From: Neobacillus novalis NBRC 102450
GTDB taxonomy: Bacteria; Bacillota; Bacilli; Bacillales; Cytobacillaceae
Direction: 5' to 3'
Assembly (NCBI RefSeq): GCF_001591805.1
Contig: NZ_BCVP01000009.1
Coordinates: 310,001-374,000 of the forward strand
Length of the DNA stretch: 64,000 nt
Shown: piece by piece, positions 53,366 through 62,940 of the stretch
How the letters are laid out: each line of letters opens with the position of its first letter
Numbering within the stretch: the first letter of the stretch is position 1
The notes under the pieces: generated by a model
Database searches by the model: none
What the model saw: only the letters and a program-made list of their open reading frames with translations
What the model was told of the DNA's origin: nothing
Translations under genes and position numbers: made by a program

Positions 53366-53650
53366 CTCGAGTATGGAAGATATTGGGCGGAAATTTGTAT
53401 AAAGAACCTACAAGGGACATGTTATTTAAAAAGAGGGCTTTTGGTATCTGCCACATCCCCACTGTTCGTATCTTCGATTACTACCCATGCCCAGGCTCTA
53501 GGGCAGCCCTAGTGAAAAATCTGATAGATTCGAAGAAACAGTTTCCGAAAACAATCAACAAAAGGCAAACGCTAATAATAGCCCCAGTCGAATGAAAAAA
53601 AGTGGCAATGATCAAAGTGACATCAAATGAACTATATTCACCTTGGTAAT
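53366..53650. other. Non-coding or decayed sequence
   Basis: About 285 bp. One frame (ending TGA near 53630) encodes a hydrophilic tail of the type KSDRFEETVSENNQQKANAN without a start, which looks like the remnant of the end of a gene. Nothing else could be supported. Confidence 0.4.
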
Positions 53651-54302
53651 ATTATGTCTTTAATCCTCCAACTCTGCACTAACTATTCCATAGCATGCCA
53701 ATATCTCGGGGCATAAAATGTCAGGCTCTACATGGACTTGATCATTAAAGGCATCGACAAGTTTTTTTTATACCAAAAATCTCTCTACAAAACAGGTCAA
53801 AATCCATGAAAAATTGACAAATACTTTGAAAAGTAACCATTAAATACGTCGATTCCTAACTATTAAACAAGTTGTATGTAGGGTTTTGTCAATTAAAACT
53901 TTCCCATAATTCGGAAAACTGACAAAATTTCCACTAATCAATGCTTAGAATTAACACTAAGGTTTAAAAGAATCTATTAAATATTTTATAAAGACATCAT
54001 CATATTTATGCGCATTGGAAAATTCCAATAGAAGATTCTTTTACTTGCAAATTGCCAAGCTTACCAAAATAGTAGATTTCATGAAGATGTTGACATTTTT
54101 TGTAGGTGTTGACCGATTTATGACTATATGGTTTTGGCTTTGAGGGGGGTGATAAACCCAGGTAAGGCATTTAGCTGTAAAAGGAGGCGGGAAAGGGGCT
54201 AATAACGATAAAGAAATGACGACATAACGTAATTATCAGGGGGTACGAAAACAAATACCTACATAAAAAGTAGGTTATTTTCCAAGAGGGAGGAAAATTA
54301 CT

Positions 54303-56594
54303 TTGAAATTGAGAATTAAGTTTGCCGCATTATCAACCACGATATTGCTTGCGTTGTCTTCAACATCCGCTTTTGCTGCGGATCCAGGGCTGGATAAAAT
54401 GCCCGAACATGTGGATCCCCAGTCATGGATGCTTTCAGATAATATGACAGCGAATGACTATAGACCGATTCCGGGAATCAACTGGCTCACCTCGGATATC
54501 AAAGCTGAGAAGCCAATAAGGGGAGCATTGATAGTAGTAGATTTTCCTGATCAAGGGTTTATCCTTAGCCAACCCGAAGGTTCCGATCCGGCCGGGAACC
54601 CTAGAGGCGTCGGATCTATTCCCCGAGAGGAAGTTCCTGAGTTTTTTAAGGACTATCTCACCAAGCCAAGCGCCCTAAACAACTATCAAACGATGGATAG
54701 TGTTTGGAAGGAGAACTCCTACGGAAAATGGGGTGTTACCCTTGATGCTTTTGGTCCATACCAATTGAGCAAAAACGAATTTCAGTACGGACTTGACAGC
54801 ATGAACCCTGGTACATTGCCAAAGAACTATCCAAGCGGAAACCTTTTTCAGGATGGAATAAATGCGGCCATGGCCGACCTTAACGCATCTGGAGTTGAAT
54901 ATGACTTTGCGTTCATTCTTCATGCGGGTTATGCCGAATCAGCCGTATGGCAGGAATTCGGTGAAATGATGTTTCTAAATCCTGATTCAATACCTGACGA
55001 ATTTGGACCTCCGAGGGATTTACCTGGATTTGAAACCTTGCCAAACTGGGCAAAAACTCGTTATGTACCATGGACTTCCTATTTTGCAGCCAAAACGATT
55101 TGGTCTGCAGCATCCAGTGCAAAGATCAACGGCAAATCGATTCGTGTTTCTATTCAAGGCGAAAGTAATGGTTTGGCTACATTTGCCCACGAATTCGGCC
55201 ATCTACAAACTCTTGGTGATAATTATAACAACCCATTTGGTGACCCTCCGGTACGGTCTTATGCGGGGAATTGGGAATTAATGGCCAGCGGAAGTTTCAA
55301 TGGACCAGGCGGCCCGCATACGCGTTATTTTATTCCTGCCACCCAGGGTGGGTCTTCACCGGCGGAACATACATTGCGAAATAAGTTGAAACAGGGATTC
55401 CTATCCAATGATGAAATCATTCAGATTGACCGTGATAATATAAAAGACTCCGGGCCGTTGTTTGCGGATATTATCTCCCGTGAGGTGCCCGTCGGAAGCA
55501 AATTTGGCCGCACTGGTCTTCACGGTATCAACATCAGCATGAAAGATTTAACACCAACCAATTACCTTACAGGTGACTGGCGTAACGATATGCCTTCAAA
55601 AGCATTGTACAATAACTACACCATTGAAGTGGTGGATCGTGTCGGTTCAGACTCCTTCCAATCCGATTCAGGTGTATTGATTTCGAAAACGAAAAATGCG
55701 GAAAGTGCCCCGTTCATTTGGGTTGTTGATTCACATCCGGAAGATATTAATCTGCCTGATTTCAAAAGACCTGATGGCACAACAGCTATGTTTTCCAAAG
55801 GGGATGAGCGACAGCTTGCCGACGCTTTATTCCATTCAGGGAATGGGTCAACTTTGGTCAGTGGGAAATTCGATGGTTCAATCGGCAATGACACTGTTGT
55901 CAGTGAGTACGTTGATCCGTACAATAAACTTCATTTCTACATTTTAGGAAATTACAAAGATGCTGAAGGTGCACTTCATTATCAGGTTGCAGTCCGTAAC
56001 ACAGATGGTGCAGGCAGCTTTAAGCGCGGAGTAAATGTAAGCGATGGAGCCGTACAACCTGCCGTTCCTGGCAAAGTGGCGGTTTACCATTATAATGTGA
56101 CAAATACCGGCGAAGCAAAGGATATTTTTCGATTGAACGCTTCCGCAGGTGCTGATTGGACAGTTCAACTAGATCACAACGTAATAGCTGTGGAACCTGG
56201 TAAAACCGTCGATGTTCCGGTATACGTCAACATTCCAAAGGGCAAGACAGCTCCGGCTAACATTACTTTCACGGCGACTTCTGAGACTGACTCCAAGAAA
56301 AGCGGTACAGAGACCAATCTTTTGCCGAGCAGCTTAACGGCAACCGGTCTAAGTTCTGTTATTGAAAGTTTTGACAAAGCGGGAGCATTCAAAGCCGGAG
56401 CAGCACAAGCTTTGAAGGCTCAATTGGCGGGCGTTGCCCAATTTGAAAAGGCTGGAACTAAGGATAAGGTTATTAAACATATGAATGGTTTTAAAGTGCT
56501 GTTGGATCAACAAAAAAATACGAATGTTATCACTAATAAAGCGTATAACAGTTTGAAAGCGTATGCCGATGCAATGATTGAGATCTGGCAATAG
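54303..56594 (+). CDS. Secreted M6-type metalloprotease, copy 1
   Basis: 763 residues from TTG behind GAGGGAGG. A signal peptide ends near STSAFAA. The catalytic domain (about 60-470) has the zinc motif HEFGHLQTLGDNY (His296, Glu297, His300, Asp306) of the M6/immune-inhibitor-A-like clan. A NEW3-like beta domain follows (VAVYHYNVTNTGEAKDIFRL, about 590-665), then a C-terminal FIMAH-like helical domain (DKVIKHMNGFKVLLDQQKNT). It is a paralogue of 59568-61850. M6 enzymes of the B. cereus group cleave host and matrix proteins; this substrate is unknown. Confidence 0.87.
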   Translation: MKLRIKFAALSTTILLALSSTSAFAADPGLDKMPEHVDPQSWMLSDNMTANDYRPIPGINWLTSDIKAEKPIRGALIVVDFPDQGFILSQPEGSDPAGNPRGVGSIPREEVPEFFKDYLTKPSALNNYQTMDSVWKENSYGKWGVTLDAFGPYQLSKNEFQYGLDSMNPGTLPKNYPSGNLFQDGINAAMADLNASGVEYDFAFILHAGYAESAVWQEFGEMMFLNPDSIPDEFGPPRDLPGFETLPNWAKTRYVPWTSYFAAKTIWSAASSAKINGKSIRVSIQGESNGLATFAHEFGHLQTLGDNYNNPFGDPPVRSYAGNWELMASGSFNGPGGPHTRYFIPATQGGSSPAEHTLRNKLKQGFLSNDEIIQIDRDNIKDSGPLFADIISREVPVGSKFGRTGLHGINISMKDLTPTNYLTGDWRNDMPSKALYNNYTIEVVDRVGSDSFQSDSGVLISKTKNAESAPFIWVVDSHPEDINLPDFKRPDGTTAMFSKGDERQLADALFHSGNGSTLVSGKFDGSIGNDTVVSEYVDPYNKLHFYILGNYKDAEGALHYQVAVRNTDGAGSFKRGVNVSDGAVQPAVPGKVAVYHYNVTNTGEAKDIFRLNASAGADWTVQLDHNVIAVEPGKTVDVPVYVNIPKGKTAPANITFTATSETDSKKSGTETNLLPSSLTATGLSSVIESFDKAGAFKAGAAQALKAQLAGVAQFEKAGTKDKVIKHMNGFKVLLDQQKNTNVITNKAYNSLKAYADAMIEIWQ

Positions 56595-56622
56595 GTTAGA
56601 TTTACTGTTCAGGATATACCTC

Positions 56623-56644
56623 TGTGCCGGGGCCTCCCGGCACA
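56623..56644 (+). promoter_or_regulatory. Intercistronic hairpin between protease 1 and camelysin 1
   Basis: TGTGCCGGG/CCCGGCACA, a 9-bp GC-rich stem with no T-run after it. The equivalent hairpin in copy 2 is kept by a G-U wobble. It could act as an RNA-processing, stabilising or partial-termination site. Confidence 0.6.
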
Positions 56645-56763
56645 AAGGGTAACAATCTAAAAGGGATCAGTAACGCAATAACGGTACTGTAGTTCATTTT
56701 GTTTATCACAACAATAAAAATAATAGCCCTAAAAAGGGGAAAAAAACTTAAGGAGGAATAAAC

Positions 56764-57351
56764 ATGGGTTTCAAAAAGAAATTAGGTATGGGAATTATGG
56801 CGGGAATAATGGGGGTATCCTTAATTGGGGGGGGAACTTACGCATACTTTAGTGACAGTGAAGTTACGAACAATACGTTTGCAGCGGGCACACTCGACTT
56901 GTCGGTTCAACCGACAACAATCATTAATATCGAAAACATCGCTCCTGGAGACTCGATGACACGTACCTTTGAACTGCATAATAACGGAACACTAGATATC
57001 AAGGACGTGACGTTGGATACCGCGTATACCGTGGATGATGCTAATGGGGATAACACAGAGGATTTCGCCAAGTATATTGAAGTGGAATTTCTGTACAATA
57101 TGGACCAATTTAATGAAATCATTTACAAAACAACATTGGATCAGCTAAAGGGTATGAGCCCTAAAGCAGTGTCAGAAAAGATATTTAACGAAGCTCTAGA
57201 TGGTGGCATTCTTAAGACGGGCGAAGAACATGATTTGGTAGTGAAGTTCAATTTCCTTGATAACGGGAAAAATCAAAACCAATTCCAGGGGGATAAGCTC
57301 AATCTAACATGGACTTTTAATGCCACACAAGGCGCCGGCAGAGACCTATAA
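56764..57351 (+). CDS. calY: Camelysin/TasA-family fibre protein, copy 1 (CalY-like)
   Basis: 195 residues. The SipW-type signal region is KKKLGMGIMAGIMGVSLIGG followed by GTYAYFSDSEVTNNTFAAGT, the usual camelysin start. The rest is the TasA-like beta domain, with DNGKNQNQFQGDKLNLTWTF near the end as in CalY. Camelysin/TasA subunits build biofilm fibres on the cell surface; CalY also has reported proteolytic and adhesin activity. AAGGAGGAATAA precedes the ATG. No sipW or tapA is in the window. It is nearly identical to 62170-62757, especially in the 3' half. Confidence 0.9.
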   Translation: MGFKKKLGMGIMAGIMGVSLIGGGTYAYFSDSEVTNNTFAAGTLDLSVQPTTIINIENIAPGDSMTRTFELHNNGTLDIKDVTLDTAYTVDDANGDNTEDFAKYIEVEFLYNMDQFNEIIYKTTLDQLKGMSPKAVSEKIFNEALDGGILKTGEEHDLVVKFNFLDNGKNQNQFQGDKLNLTWTFNATQGAGRDL

Positions 57352-57640
57352 GATTAAAAAAGGTACGGTAGTGCAGCTTACTTATTTCAATTTTGATACT
57401 TCCCTATCGAACTTAAACTAGGGTATGGTTTCGTTGGGTCATATCTATTTCCCAAATTTCCGCAAGTTTATGAGGCTCATAGGAAATAAAAACAATAGAA
57501 TGGCTGGGACAGTTAAAGAAACTGTCCCGCCTCATTAAAAAAGGTTTAGAAACGTTTTTAAACAAAAATAGCGAAGGCATTTTAAGGCTTAGTTGGCGAC
57601 AATGACTTTGGAAATATGTCAAAAGTAGGGGTGAAGATAA
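57352..57640. other. Spacer after camelysin 1 with conserved hairpin
   Basis: The first ~180 bp match the region after camelysin 2 (62758-62940). GGGACAGTT/AACTGTCCC at 57506-57528 is the terminator-like hairpin; copy 2 keeps it with a G-U pair (62913-62934). No gene is seen. Confidence 0.6.
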
Positions 57641-58534
57641 TTGAAGAAAATAATCATGGTTTTAGCCATTTTATCATTGTTATTTTTACTTGTTTCTTGT
57701 TCGGCTTTGACCTCAGGCGAAGGGAGCAAGGTACTTGTTAAAACGGACTATGGAACTATCGAAAAAGATGATTTATATAAAGAAGTAATCAGTTCCGAGC
57801 GGGGAAAAGAATTGATTCAGAAGTTGGTCTATATGCAAATTTTGAAGGGCAAATATGAGGTATCTGCTAAAGAGGTGAAGCAGCGGCTGGACCTTATAAA
57901 GGAAGAGGCCGGCGATAAAGATGGATTTAAAATGTTCCTAGAAAAACAGGGTTTTAAAAATGAAAATGAACTAAAGGATTATATTAAACAAACTATTTAT
58001 TTCTTTAAAGCAACAACAGATGGGGTGAAAGTCTCAGATAAAGAAATAAAAGATTACTATGAACAAAATAAAGACCAATACACGGAGGTAAGAACCAGCC
58101 ATATTCTCGTAGATAAGGAGTCAACTGCTAAAGAGATTGAACAGGAACTAAAGAAAGGAACTGACTTTGCCGAATTGGCAAAAAAATATTCGACGGATAA
58201 GGTGACTGGAGCAGAAGGCGGAGATTTGGGCTATCTTTCCGGGGGAAGCAAGGAAATGGACCCGACATTTCTTGCGGCGGCTATGAAATTGAAAAAAGAT
58301 GAAGTGAGCGAACCGGTTAAGACAATGTTTGGTTATCACATCATTAAGGTAACAGATAGAAAGGAAACGACATTAAGCAAGGTGAAAGATCAAATCAGAG
58401 AAACACTGCTGGGAAAAGAGGCAAAACCGGTACAGGAGATATTAAACAAATTGAATAAAGAAATTGAGATTAAAGATGATGCATTTAAAGATGTATTTAA
58501 GGATGTAGAACCTCAACAACCAAAGCTCCACTAA
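57641..58534 (+). CDS. PrsA-type foldase lipoprotein (parvulin)
   Basis: 297 residues from TTG behind GGGGTGA. The lipobox LLFLLVSC lipidates Cys20. An N-terminal SurA-like helical region is followed by a parvulin PPIase domain (EVRTSHILVDKESTAKEIEQ, FAELAKKYSTDKVTGAEGGD, LGYLSGGSKEMD, FGYHIIKVTDR) and a C-terminal helix. PrsA helps exported proteins fold outside the membrane. Its place between two protease/fibre modules suggests it is a dedicated chaperone for them. It is probably a paralogue of the housekeeping PrsA. Confidence 0.88.
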   Translation: MKKIIMVLAILSLLFLLVSCSALTSGEGSKVLVKTDYGTIEKDDLYKEVISSERGKELIQKLVYMQILKGKYEVSAKEVKQRLDLIKEEAGDKDGFKMFLEKQGFKNENELKDYIKQTIYFFKATTDGVKVSDKEIKDYYEQNKDQYTEVRTSHILVDKESTAKEIEQELKKGTDFAELAKKYSTDKVTGAEGGDLGYLSGGSKEMDPTFLAAAMKLKKDEVSEPVKTMFGYHIIKVTDRKETTLSKVKDQIRETLLGKEAKPVQEILNKLNKEIEIKDDAFKDVFKDVEPQQPKLH

Positions 58535-58825
58535 AATGTCTGGTCATTACTGACTGGTTAGTATGACAAAATAGTCGTAGTTGGTATGATTATCACCGAA
58601 CTTTACACCAATTACATAGTTAATGATGTTAATCACGATTTGATGAAAATTGGCCAAGCTATGTGGTGTCTTAATTCCACTTTCAACCGGACAAGGGAGT
58701 GGGTTCATTACGATGCGATACATCGCTTCGAACTGTAACCCATTCTCTTTTAAGAAAAATCCAAGGAGGCATTTTTTAAAATGATTTAGGATTAATCTGC
58801 CTAATTTTGATAATCAACACGCGTA
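58535..58825. other. Non-coding spacer between prsA-like gene and the second module
   Basis: About 290 bp. It contains an imperfect hairpin, GAGTGGGTT...AACCCATTC with inner GCGAT/ATCGC (58696-58752). A minus-strand open frame (58547-58723 from ATG) has no ribosome site or family match and is not called. Confidence 0.5.
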
Positions 58826-59567
58826 AAATTTTGTCCTTAATTCTCCAACTCTACATTTTTGATAACCACTTTTGGACATTCTTAGACTAGCATTTATATC
58901 TGAAGTATTAACTTTGATCCAAATTATGGACCATTTCACAACCAGTATCCATCGACTGCTCTAACAATTCCATAGCATGACAATATTCCAGGACATAAAA
59001 TGTCAGACCCTACATTGGTTTAATCATTAAGGGCAACGGCAAGTATTTTTCTATACCAAAAATATCCCCGTAGAACAGGTCGAAATCCATGAACAAGTGA
59101 CAAATACTTTGAAAGGCACCCGTTAAATATGTCGATTCCTGATCATTAAACTAATTGTATGAAGGGATTTGTCAATGAAAAGATTTTTAAAACGTCAATG
59201 ATTGACGGAATTTTCAATAAATAATGCTTAGAATTAACAATAGGGTATAAAAGACTATTAAATATTTTATAAAGACATCATCATATTTTTACATATAGGA
59301 AAATTCTAATAGAAGATTCTTTTATTTGGGAGTTTTCAATATTACCCAAATAATAGATTTCATGAAGGTGCTGTCTGTTTTATAACTGTATGGTATATGG
59401 CTTTAAAGGGGGTGGTAGACCTAGGTATGGCATTAAGCTGTGAAAGGAGGTGATAAAAGGGCTAATAACGATATAGAAATGACGACATAACGTAATCATC
59501 AGGGGGAATTCGAAAACAAAAGCCTACATAGGAAGTAGGTTATTTTCCAAGGGGGAGGAGAAATACT

Positions 59568-61850
59568 TTGAAACTAAGAATTAAGATTGCCGCATTATCA
59601 ACCACGATATTGCTTGCAATGACTTCAACATCCGCTTTTGCAGCGGATCCAGGGCTGGATAAAATGCCTGGCCCAGTGGATCCCCAGTCGTGGGTGAATC
59701 CAGATAATATGACATGGAATGATTATAAAGAGGTTCAGGGTATTAACTGGAATACCACGGATATTAAACCGGAAACAGAACTTAGAGGGGCCTTGATTTT
59801 GGTCGACTTTCCAGATCAGGATTTTATCCTGACCAAACCTAAGGGTTCGGAGCTCATCGGTAACCCGCAAATTGACGCAATTCCCCGCGAGAAACTTGGG
59901 GAGTTTTGGAAAAATTTCTTGAACGTTCCAAGTGCAATGAATAATTATCAGTCAATTGATGGATTTTGGAAGGAGAACTCACAAGGAAAATGGGGCGTAA
60001 GCCTTGATTCTTATGGTCCCTACCGCTTGGATAAAAACGAATTTCAGTATGGGCTTGACAGTATGAATGCCGGTTACCTGCCAAAGAATTATTCAGGTGG
60101 AAACCTTTTTACTGATGGCGTAAATGCAGCAACAGCCGACATAACCGCATCTGGAAAAGACTATGACTTTGCCTTCATTGTTCATGCTGGCTATGATGAA
60201 TCAACCGTTTGGCAAGAACTCGGCGAAATGAGGTTTTTGAATAAAGAAGCGGTGCCTGATGCATTTGGGCCGCCGAAGAATTTACCTGGATTTGAAAACA
60301 TGCCAAACTGGGCAAGTACCCGTTATGTGCCGTGGACTTCCTGGTATGCAGCCAAAACAATTTGGTCTGCCGCATCTAGCGCAAGAATAAATGGCAATTC
60401 GATTCGTGTTTCTATTCAAGGCGAAAGTGATGGCATGGCCACATTTGCTCACGAATTTGGCCATCTCAAAGGACTTGGCGATAATTACAATAATGCGGCA
60501 CTAGACCCACGAACCTATTCGGGTTATTGGGAAACGATGAGCCGGGGGTCATTCAATGGTCCCGGTGGAACGCACACCCGCTGGATGATTCCGGCCACCC
60601 TTGGTTCTTCCTTACCGGCACCGCATACACTTCGAAATAAGATGAAACAAGGATTTTTATCCAATGATGAAGTCTTGCAGCTAAACCGTGATGCATTAAA
60701 AGATTCTGGACCGGTGTTTGCGGATATTGTCGCGCGAGAAGTACCAATTGGCAGTAAATTTGGCCGAACAGGGCTCCACGGTATCAACATCGCCATGAAC
60801 GATTTAACACCAACCAATTACCTTACTGGTGACTGGCGTAACGATATGCCTTCAAGAGCACTGTACAATAACTACACCATTGAAGTGGTAGACCGCGTTG
60901 GCGCGGACTCCTTCGCAGCAGATTCCGGTGTATTGATTGCCAAAACAAAAAATGCAGAAAGTGCCCCGTTCATTTGGGTAGTTGATTCACATCCCGAAGA
61001 TATAAGTCTGAAGGACTTTACAAGACCTGACGGTACAACAGCAATGGTTGGCAAAGGTGACCCCCGTCAAGCTCTTGATGCTTTATTCAAAGCTGGGAGT
61101 GGGGCCAAATTGGTCAGTGGAAAATTCGATGGTTCCATTGGCAAGGATACAGTTGTCAGTGAGTACGAAGATTCGTACAATAAACTTCATTTCTATACTT
61201 TAGGGAATTACAGAGATGCTGACGGCGTACTTCGTTATCAGGTTGCCATCCGTAACACTGATGGCGCAGGTGCCTACAAGCGCGGGGTAAATGTAAGCGC
61301 TAACAATGTACAACCTGCTGTAGAGGGCAAAGTGGCAGTCTATCATTTTAATGTTACTAATACCGGCGCAGCAAAGGATCTCATTCGTATCAAAGCTTCC
61401 GCTGGTGCTGATTGGACAGTTCAACTAGATCACAACGTATTGGCCGTGGAGCCGGGGGCAACTGTCGATGTACCGGTATACGTGAAAATTCCGAAGGGCA
61501 AGACAGCTCCGGCTAACCTTACTTTCACGGCTACTTCAGAGACTGACTCCAAGCAAAGCGCAACTGATACCAATGTTTTGCCGAGCAGCTTAAGCGCAAC
61601 CGGTCTAAGTTCTGTAATTGATAGCTTTGACAAGGCGGGAGCCTTCAAAGCCGGAGCAGCACAAGCTTTGAAACTTCAATTGGCGGGCCTTGCCCAATTT
61701 GAAAAGACTAAATCTGCGGATAAGGTTGTCAAACATCTGAATGGTCTTAAAGTGCTATTGGACCATGATAAAGATACGAATGTGATCTCTGAGAAAGCCT
61801 ATAACAGTTTGAAAGCGTATGTCGATGCAATGATTATGGTCTGGCAATAG
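59568..61850 (+). CDS. Secreted M6-type metalloprotease, copy 2
   Basis: 760 residues from TTG behind GGGGGAGGAG. Signal peptide, M6 domain with HEFGHLKGLGDNY (His295, Glu296, His299), NEW3-like domain (VAVYHFNVTNTGAAKDLIRI) and FIMAH-like C-terminus (DKVVKHLNGLKVLLDHDKDT) match copy 1. Differences cluster in the N-terminal third and around the active-site loop, while zinc ligands are kept, which suggests two active enzymes with different specificities. It is followed by camelysin 2. Confidence 0.87.
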   Translation: MKLRIKIAALSTTILLAMTSTSAFAADPGLDKMPGPVDPQSWVNPDNMTWNDYKEVQGINWNTTDIKPETELRGALILVDFPDQDFILTKPKGSELIGNPQIDAIPREKLGEFWKNFLNVPSAMNNYQSIDGFWKENSQGKWGVSLDSYGPYRLDKNEFQYGLDSMNAGYLPKNYSGGNLFTDGVNAATADITASGKDYDFAFIVHAGYDESTVWQELGEMRFLNKEAVPDAFGPPKNLPGFENMPNWASTRYVPWTSWYAAKTIWSAASSARINGNSIRVSIQGESDGMATFAHEFGHLKGLGDNYNNAALDPRTYSGYWETMSRGSFNGPGGTHTRWMIPATLGSSLPAPHTLRNKMKQGFLSNDEVLQLNRDALKDSGPVFADIVAREVPIGSKFGRTGLHGINIAMNDLTPTNYLTGDWRNDMPSRALYNNYTIEVVDRVGADSFAADSGVLIAKTKNAESAPFIWVVDSHPEDISLKDFTRPDGTTAMVGKGDPRQALDALFKAGSGAKLVSGKFDGSIGKDTVVSEYEDSYNKLHFYTLGNYRDADGVLRYQVAIRNTDGAGAYKRGVNVSANNVQPAVEGKVAVYHFNVTNTGAAKDLIRIKASAGADWTVQLDHNVLAVEPGATVDVPVYVKIPKGKTAPANLTFTATSETDSKQSATDTNVLPSSLSATGLSSVIDSFDKAGAFKAGAAQALKLQLAGLAQFEKTKSADKVVKHLNGLKVLLDHDKDTNVISEKAYNSLKAYVDAMIMVWQ

Positions 61851-61879
61851 ATTAGATTCACGGTTTTGGATATACCTTC

Positions 61880-61901
61880 TGTGCCGGGGGCGCCCGGCAT
61901 A
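61880..61901 (+). promoter_or_regulatory. Intercistronic hairpin between protease 2 and camelysin 2
   Basis: TGTGCCGGG/CCCGGCATA, the counterpart of 56623-56644, with one C-to-T change that keeps pairing as G-U. Confidence 0.6.
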
Positions 61902-61909
61902 GGGGGTAA

Positions 61910-62071
61910 CAAACTCAAAAACTTTTTAGATTGCCAACTCACGTGTGGGAAGGCTTTACTACTAATTCCACTACCAGGGGTGTTGTTACTGGACTTGCAG
62001 GTTATACCATTTGGCAGACTCTAAGGGAAATTAGTAGAAAAGAAGAAAACGAAGGAACAAAATTTTTTTAG
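61910..62071 (+). pseudogene. Start-less ORF fragment present only in copy 2
   Basis: An open frame with no proper start encodes RLPTHVWEGFTTNSTTRGVV, then TGLAGYTIWQTLREISRKEE and ends at TAG 62069-62071. The hydrophobic stretch followed by a charged tail looks like the C-terminus of a small membrane protein. It is absent from the equivalent place in copy 1. It may be the remnant of a gene lost between protease and fibre genes. Family not identified. Confidence 0.35.
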
Positions 62072-62169
62072 CCTATTTAACCAGTTGGAATCGGTTATAA
62101 AACTACAACTTAATAGCCGTTCAAAAATAAAAGCCCTGAAAAGGGGAAAAAGCTTTAGGAGGAGTAAAC

Positions 62170-62757
62170 ATGGGATTTAAAAAGAAGTTAGGTATGGGAA
62201 TTATGGCGGGAATAATGGGGGTTTCCTTAATTGGAGGGGGAACTTACGCATACTTTAGTGACAGTGAAGTTACGAACAATACGTTTGCGGCGGGAACGCT
62301 CGATTTGTCAGTTCAACCGACAACAATCATCAATATCGAAAACATCGCGCCTGGAGACACAATGACGCGTATCTTTGAACTGCATAATGAAGGGACACTG
62401 GATATCAAGAACGTGACGTTGGATACCGCGTATACCGTGGTTGATGCTAAAGGGGATAACACGGAGGATTTCGCCAAGTATATTGAAGTGGAATTTCTGT
62501 ACAATATGGACCAATTTAATGAAGTCATTTACAAAACAACATTGGATCAGCTAAAGGGTATGAGCCCTAAAGCAGTGTCAGAAAAGATATTTAACGAAGC
62601 TCTAGATGGTGGCATTCTTAAGACGGGCGAAGAACATGATTTGGTAGTGAAGTTCAATTTCCTTGATAACGGGAAAAATCAAAACCAATTCCAGGGGGAT
62701 AAGCTCAATCTAACATGGACTTTTAATGCCACACAAGGCGCCGGCAGAGACCTATAA
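62170..62757 (+). CDS. calY: Camelysin/TasA-family fibre protein, copy 2 (CalY-like)
   Basis: 195 residues with the same signal region and FSDSEVTNNTFAAGTLDLSV start as copy 1. Only a few substitutions separate the two proteins (for example DSMTRTF versus DTMTRIF, DANGDN versus DAKGDN, FNEIIY versus FNEVIY). The last ~290 bp of the gene are almost base-for-base identical to copy 1. Export needs a SipW-type peptidase, which is not encoded here. TTAGGAGGAG precedes the ATG. Confidence 0.9.
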   Translation: MGFKKKLGMGIMAGIMGVSLIGGGTYAYFSDSEVTNNTFAAGTLDLSVQPTTIINIENIAPGDTMTRIFELHNEGTLDIKNVTLDTAYTVVDAKGDNTEDFAKYIEVEFLYNMDQFNEVIYKTTLDQLKGMSPKAVSEKIFNEALDGGILKTGEEHDLVVKFNFLDNGKNQNQFQGDKLNLTWTFNATQGAGRDL

Positions 62758-62940
62758 GATTAAAAAAAGGTACGTTAATGCAGCTTACTTATTTCGATTT
62801 GGATACTTCCCTATCAAACTTGAACAAGGGTACGGTTGTGTTGGGGCATATCTATTTCCTCGATTTTCGCAATTTTATGAGATTCATAGGAAATAAAAAT
62901 AAAAGAATGGCTGGGATAGTTGGAGAACTGTCCCGCCACC

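Larger units (their letters stand above)
53651..57535 (+). repeat. Left copy of a ~4-kb tandem duplication (leader + M6 protease + camelysin + tail)
   Basis: The non-coding 650 bp before the M6 gene, the M6 gene, the hairpin spacer, the camelysin gene and about 180 bp after it all recur at 58826-62940 in the same order. Similarity extends through non-coding parts, e.g. TAAATATTTTATAAAGACAT in both leaders. The PrsA-like gene lies between the copies and is not duplicated in the window. Confidence 0.85.
58826..62940 (+). repeat. Right copy of the ~4-kb tandem duplication
   Basis: Homologous to 53651-57535. It carries about 110 bp not in the left copy near its start (58857-58965) and extra sequence between the M6 and camelysin genes. 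Leader details such as GAAATGACGACATAACGTAA and the hairpin CCTAC/GTAGG just before the start codon are shared. Confidence 0.85.

Noticed and set aside
53383..53595. Plus-strand ORF of 70 codons near the island border
   Set aside because: No ribosome site and no family; the area looks decayed.
54180..54302. Three-codon mini-ORF (ATG ACG ACA TAA) in both M6 leaders as a leader peptide
   Set aside because: It is conserved, but too short and without a ribosome site at the right distance; conservation may reflect RNA structure.
53651..56763. SinR operators (GTTCTYT-type) upstream of the protease and camelysin genes
   Set aside because: Only weak partial matches such as ATTCTTTT were found; SinR control remains an inference from relatives.
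58547..58723. Minus-strand 58-codon ORF in the spacer after the prsA-like gene
   Set aside because: No ribosome site, no recognisable family and it overlaps an imperfect hairpin.
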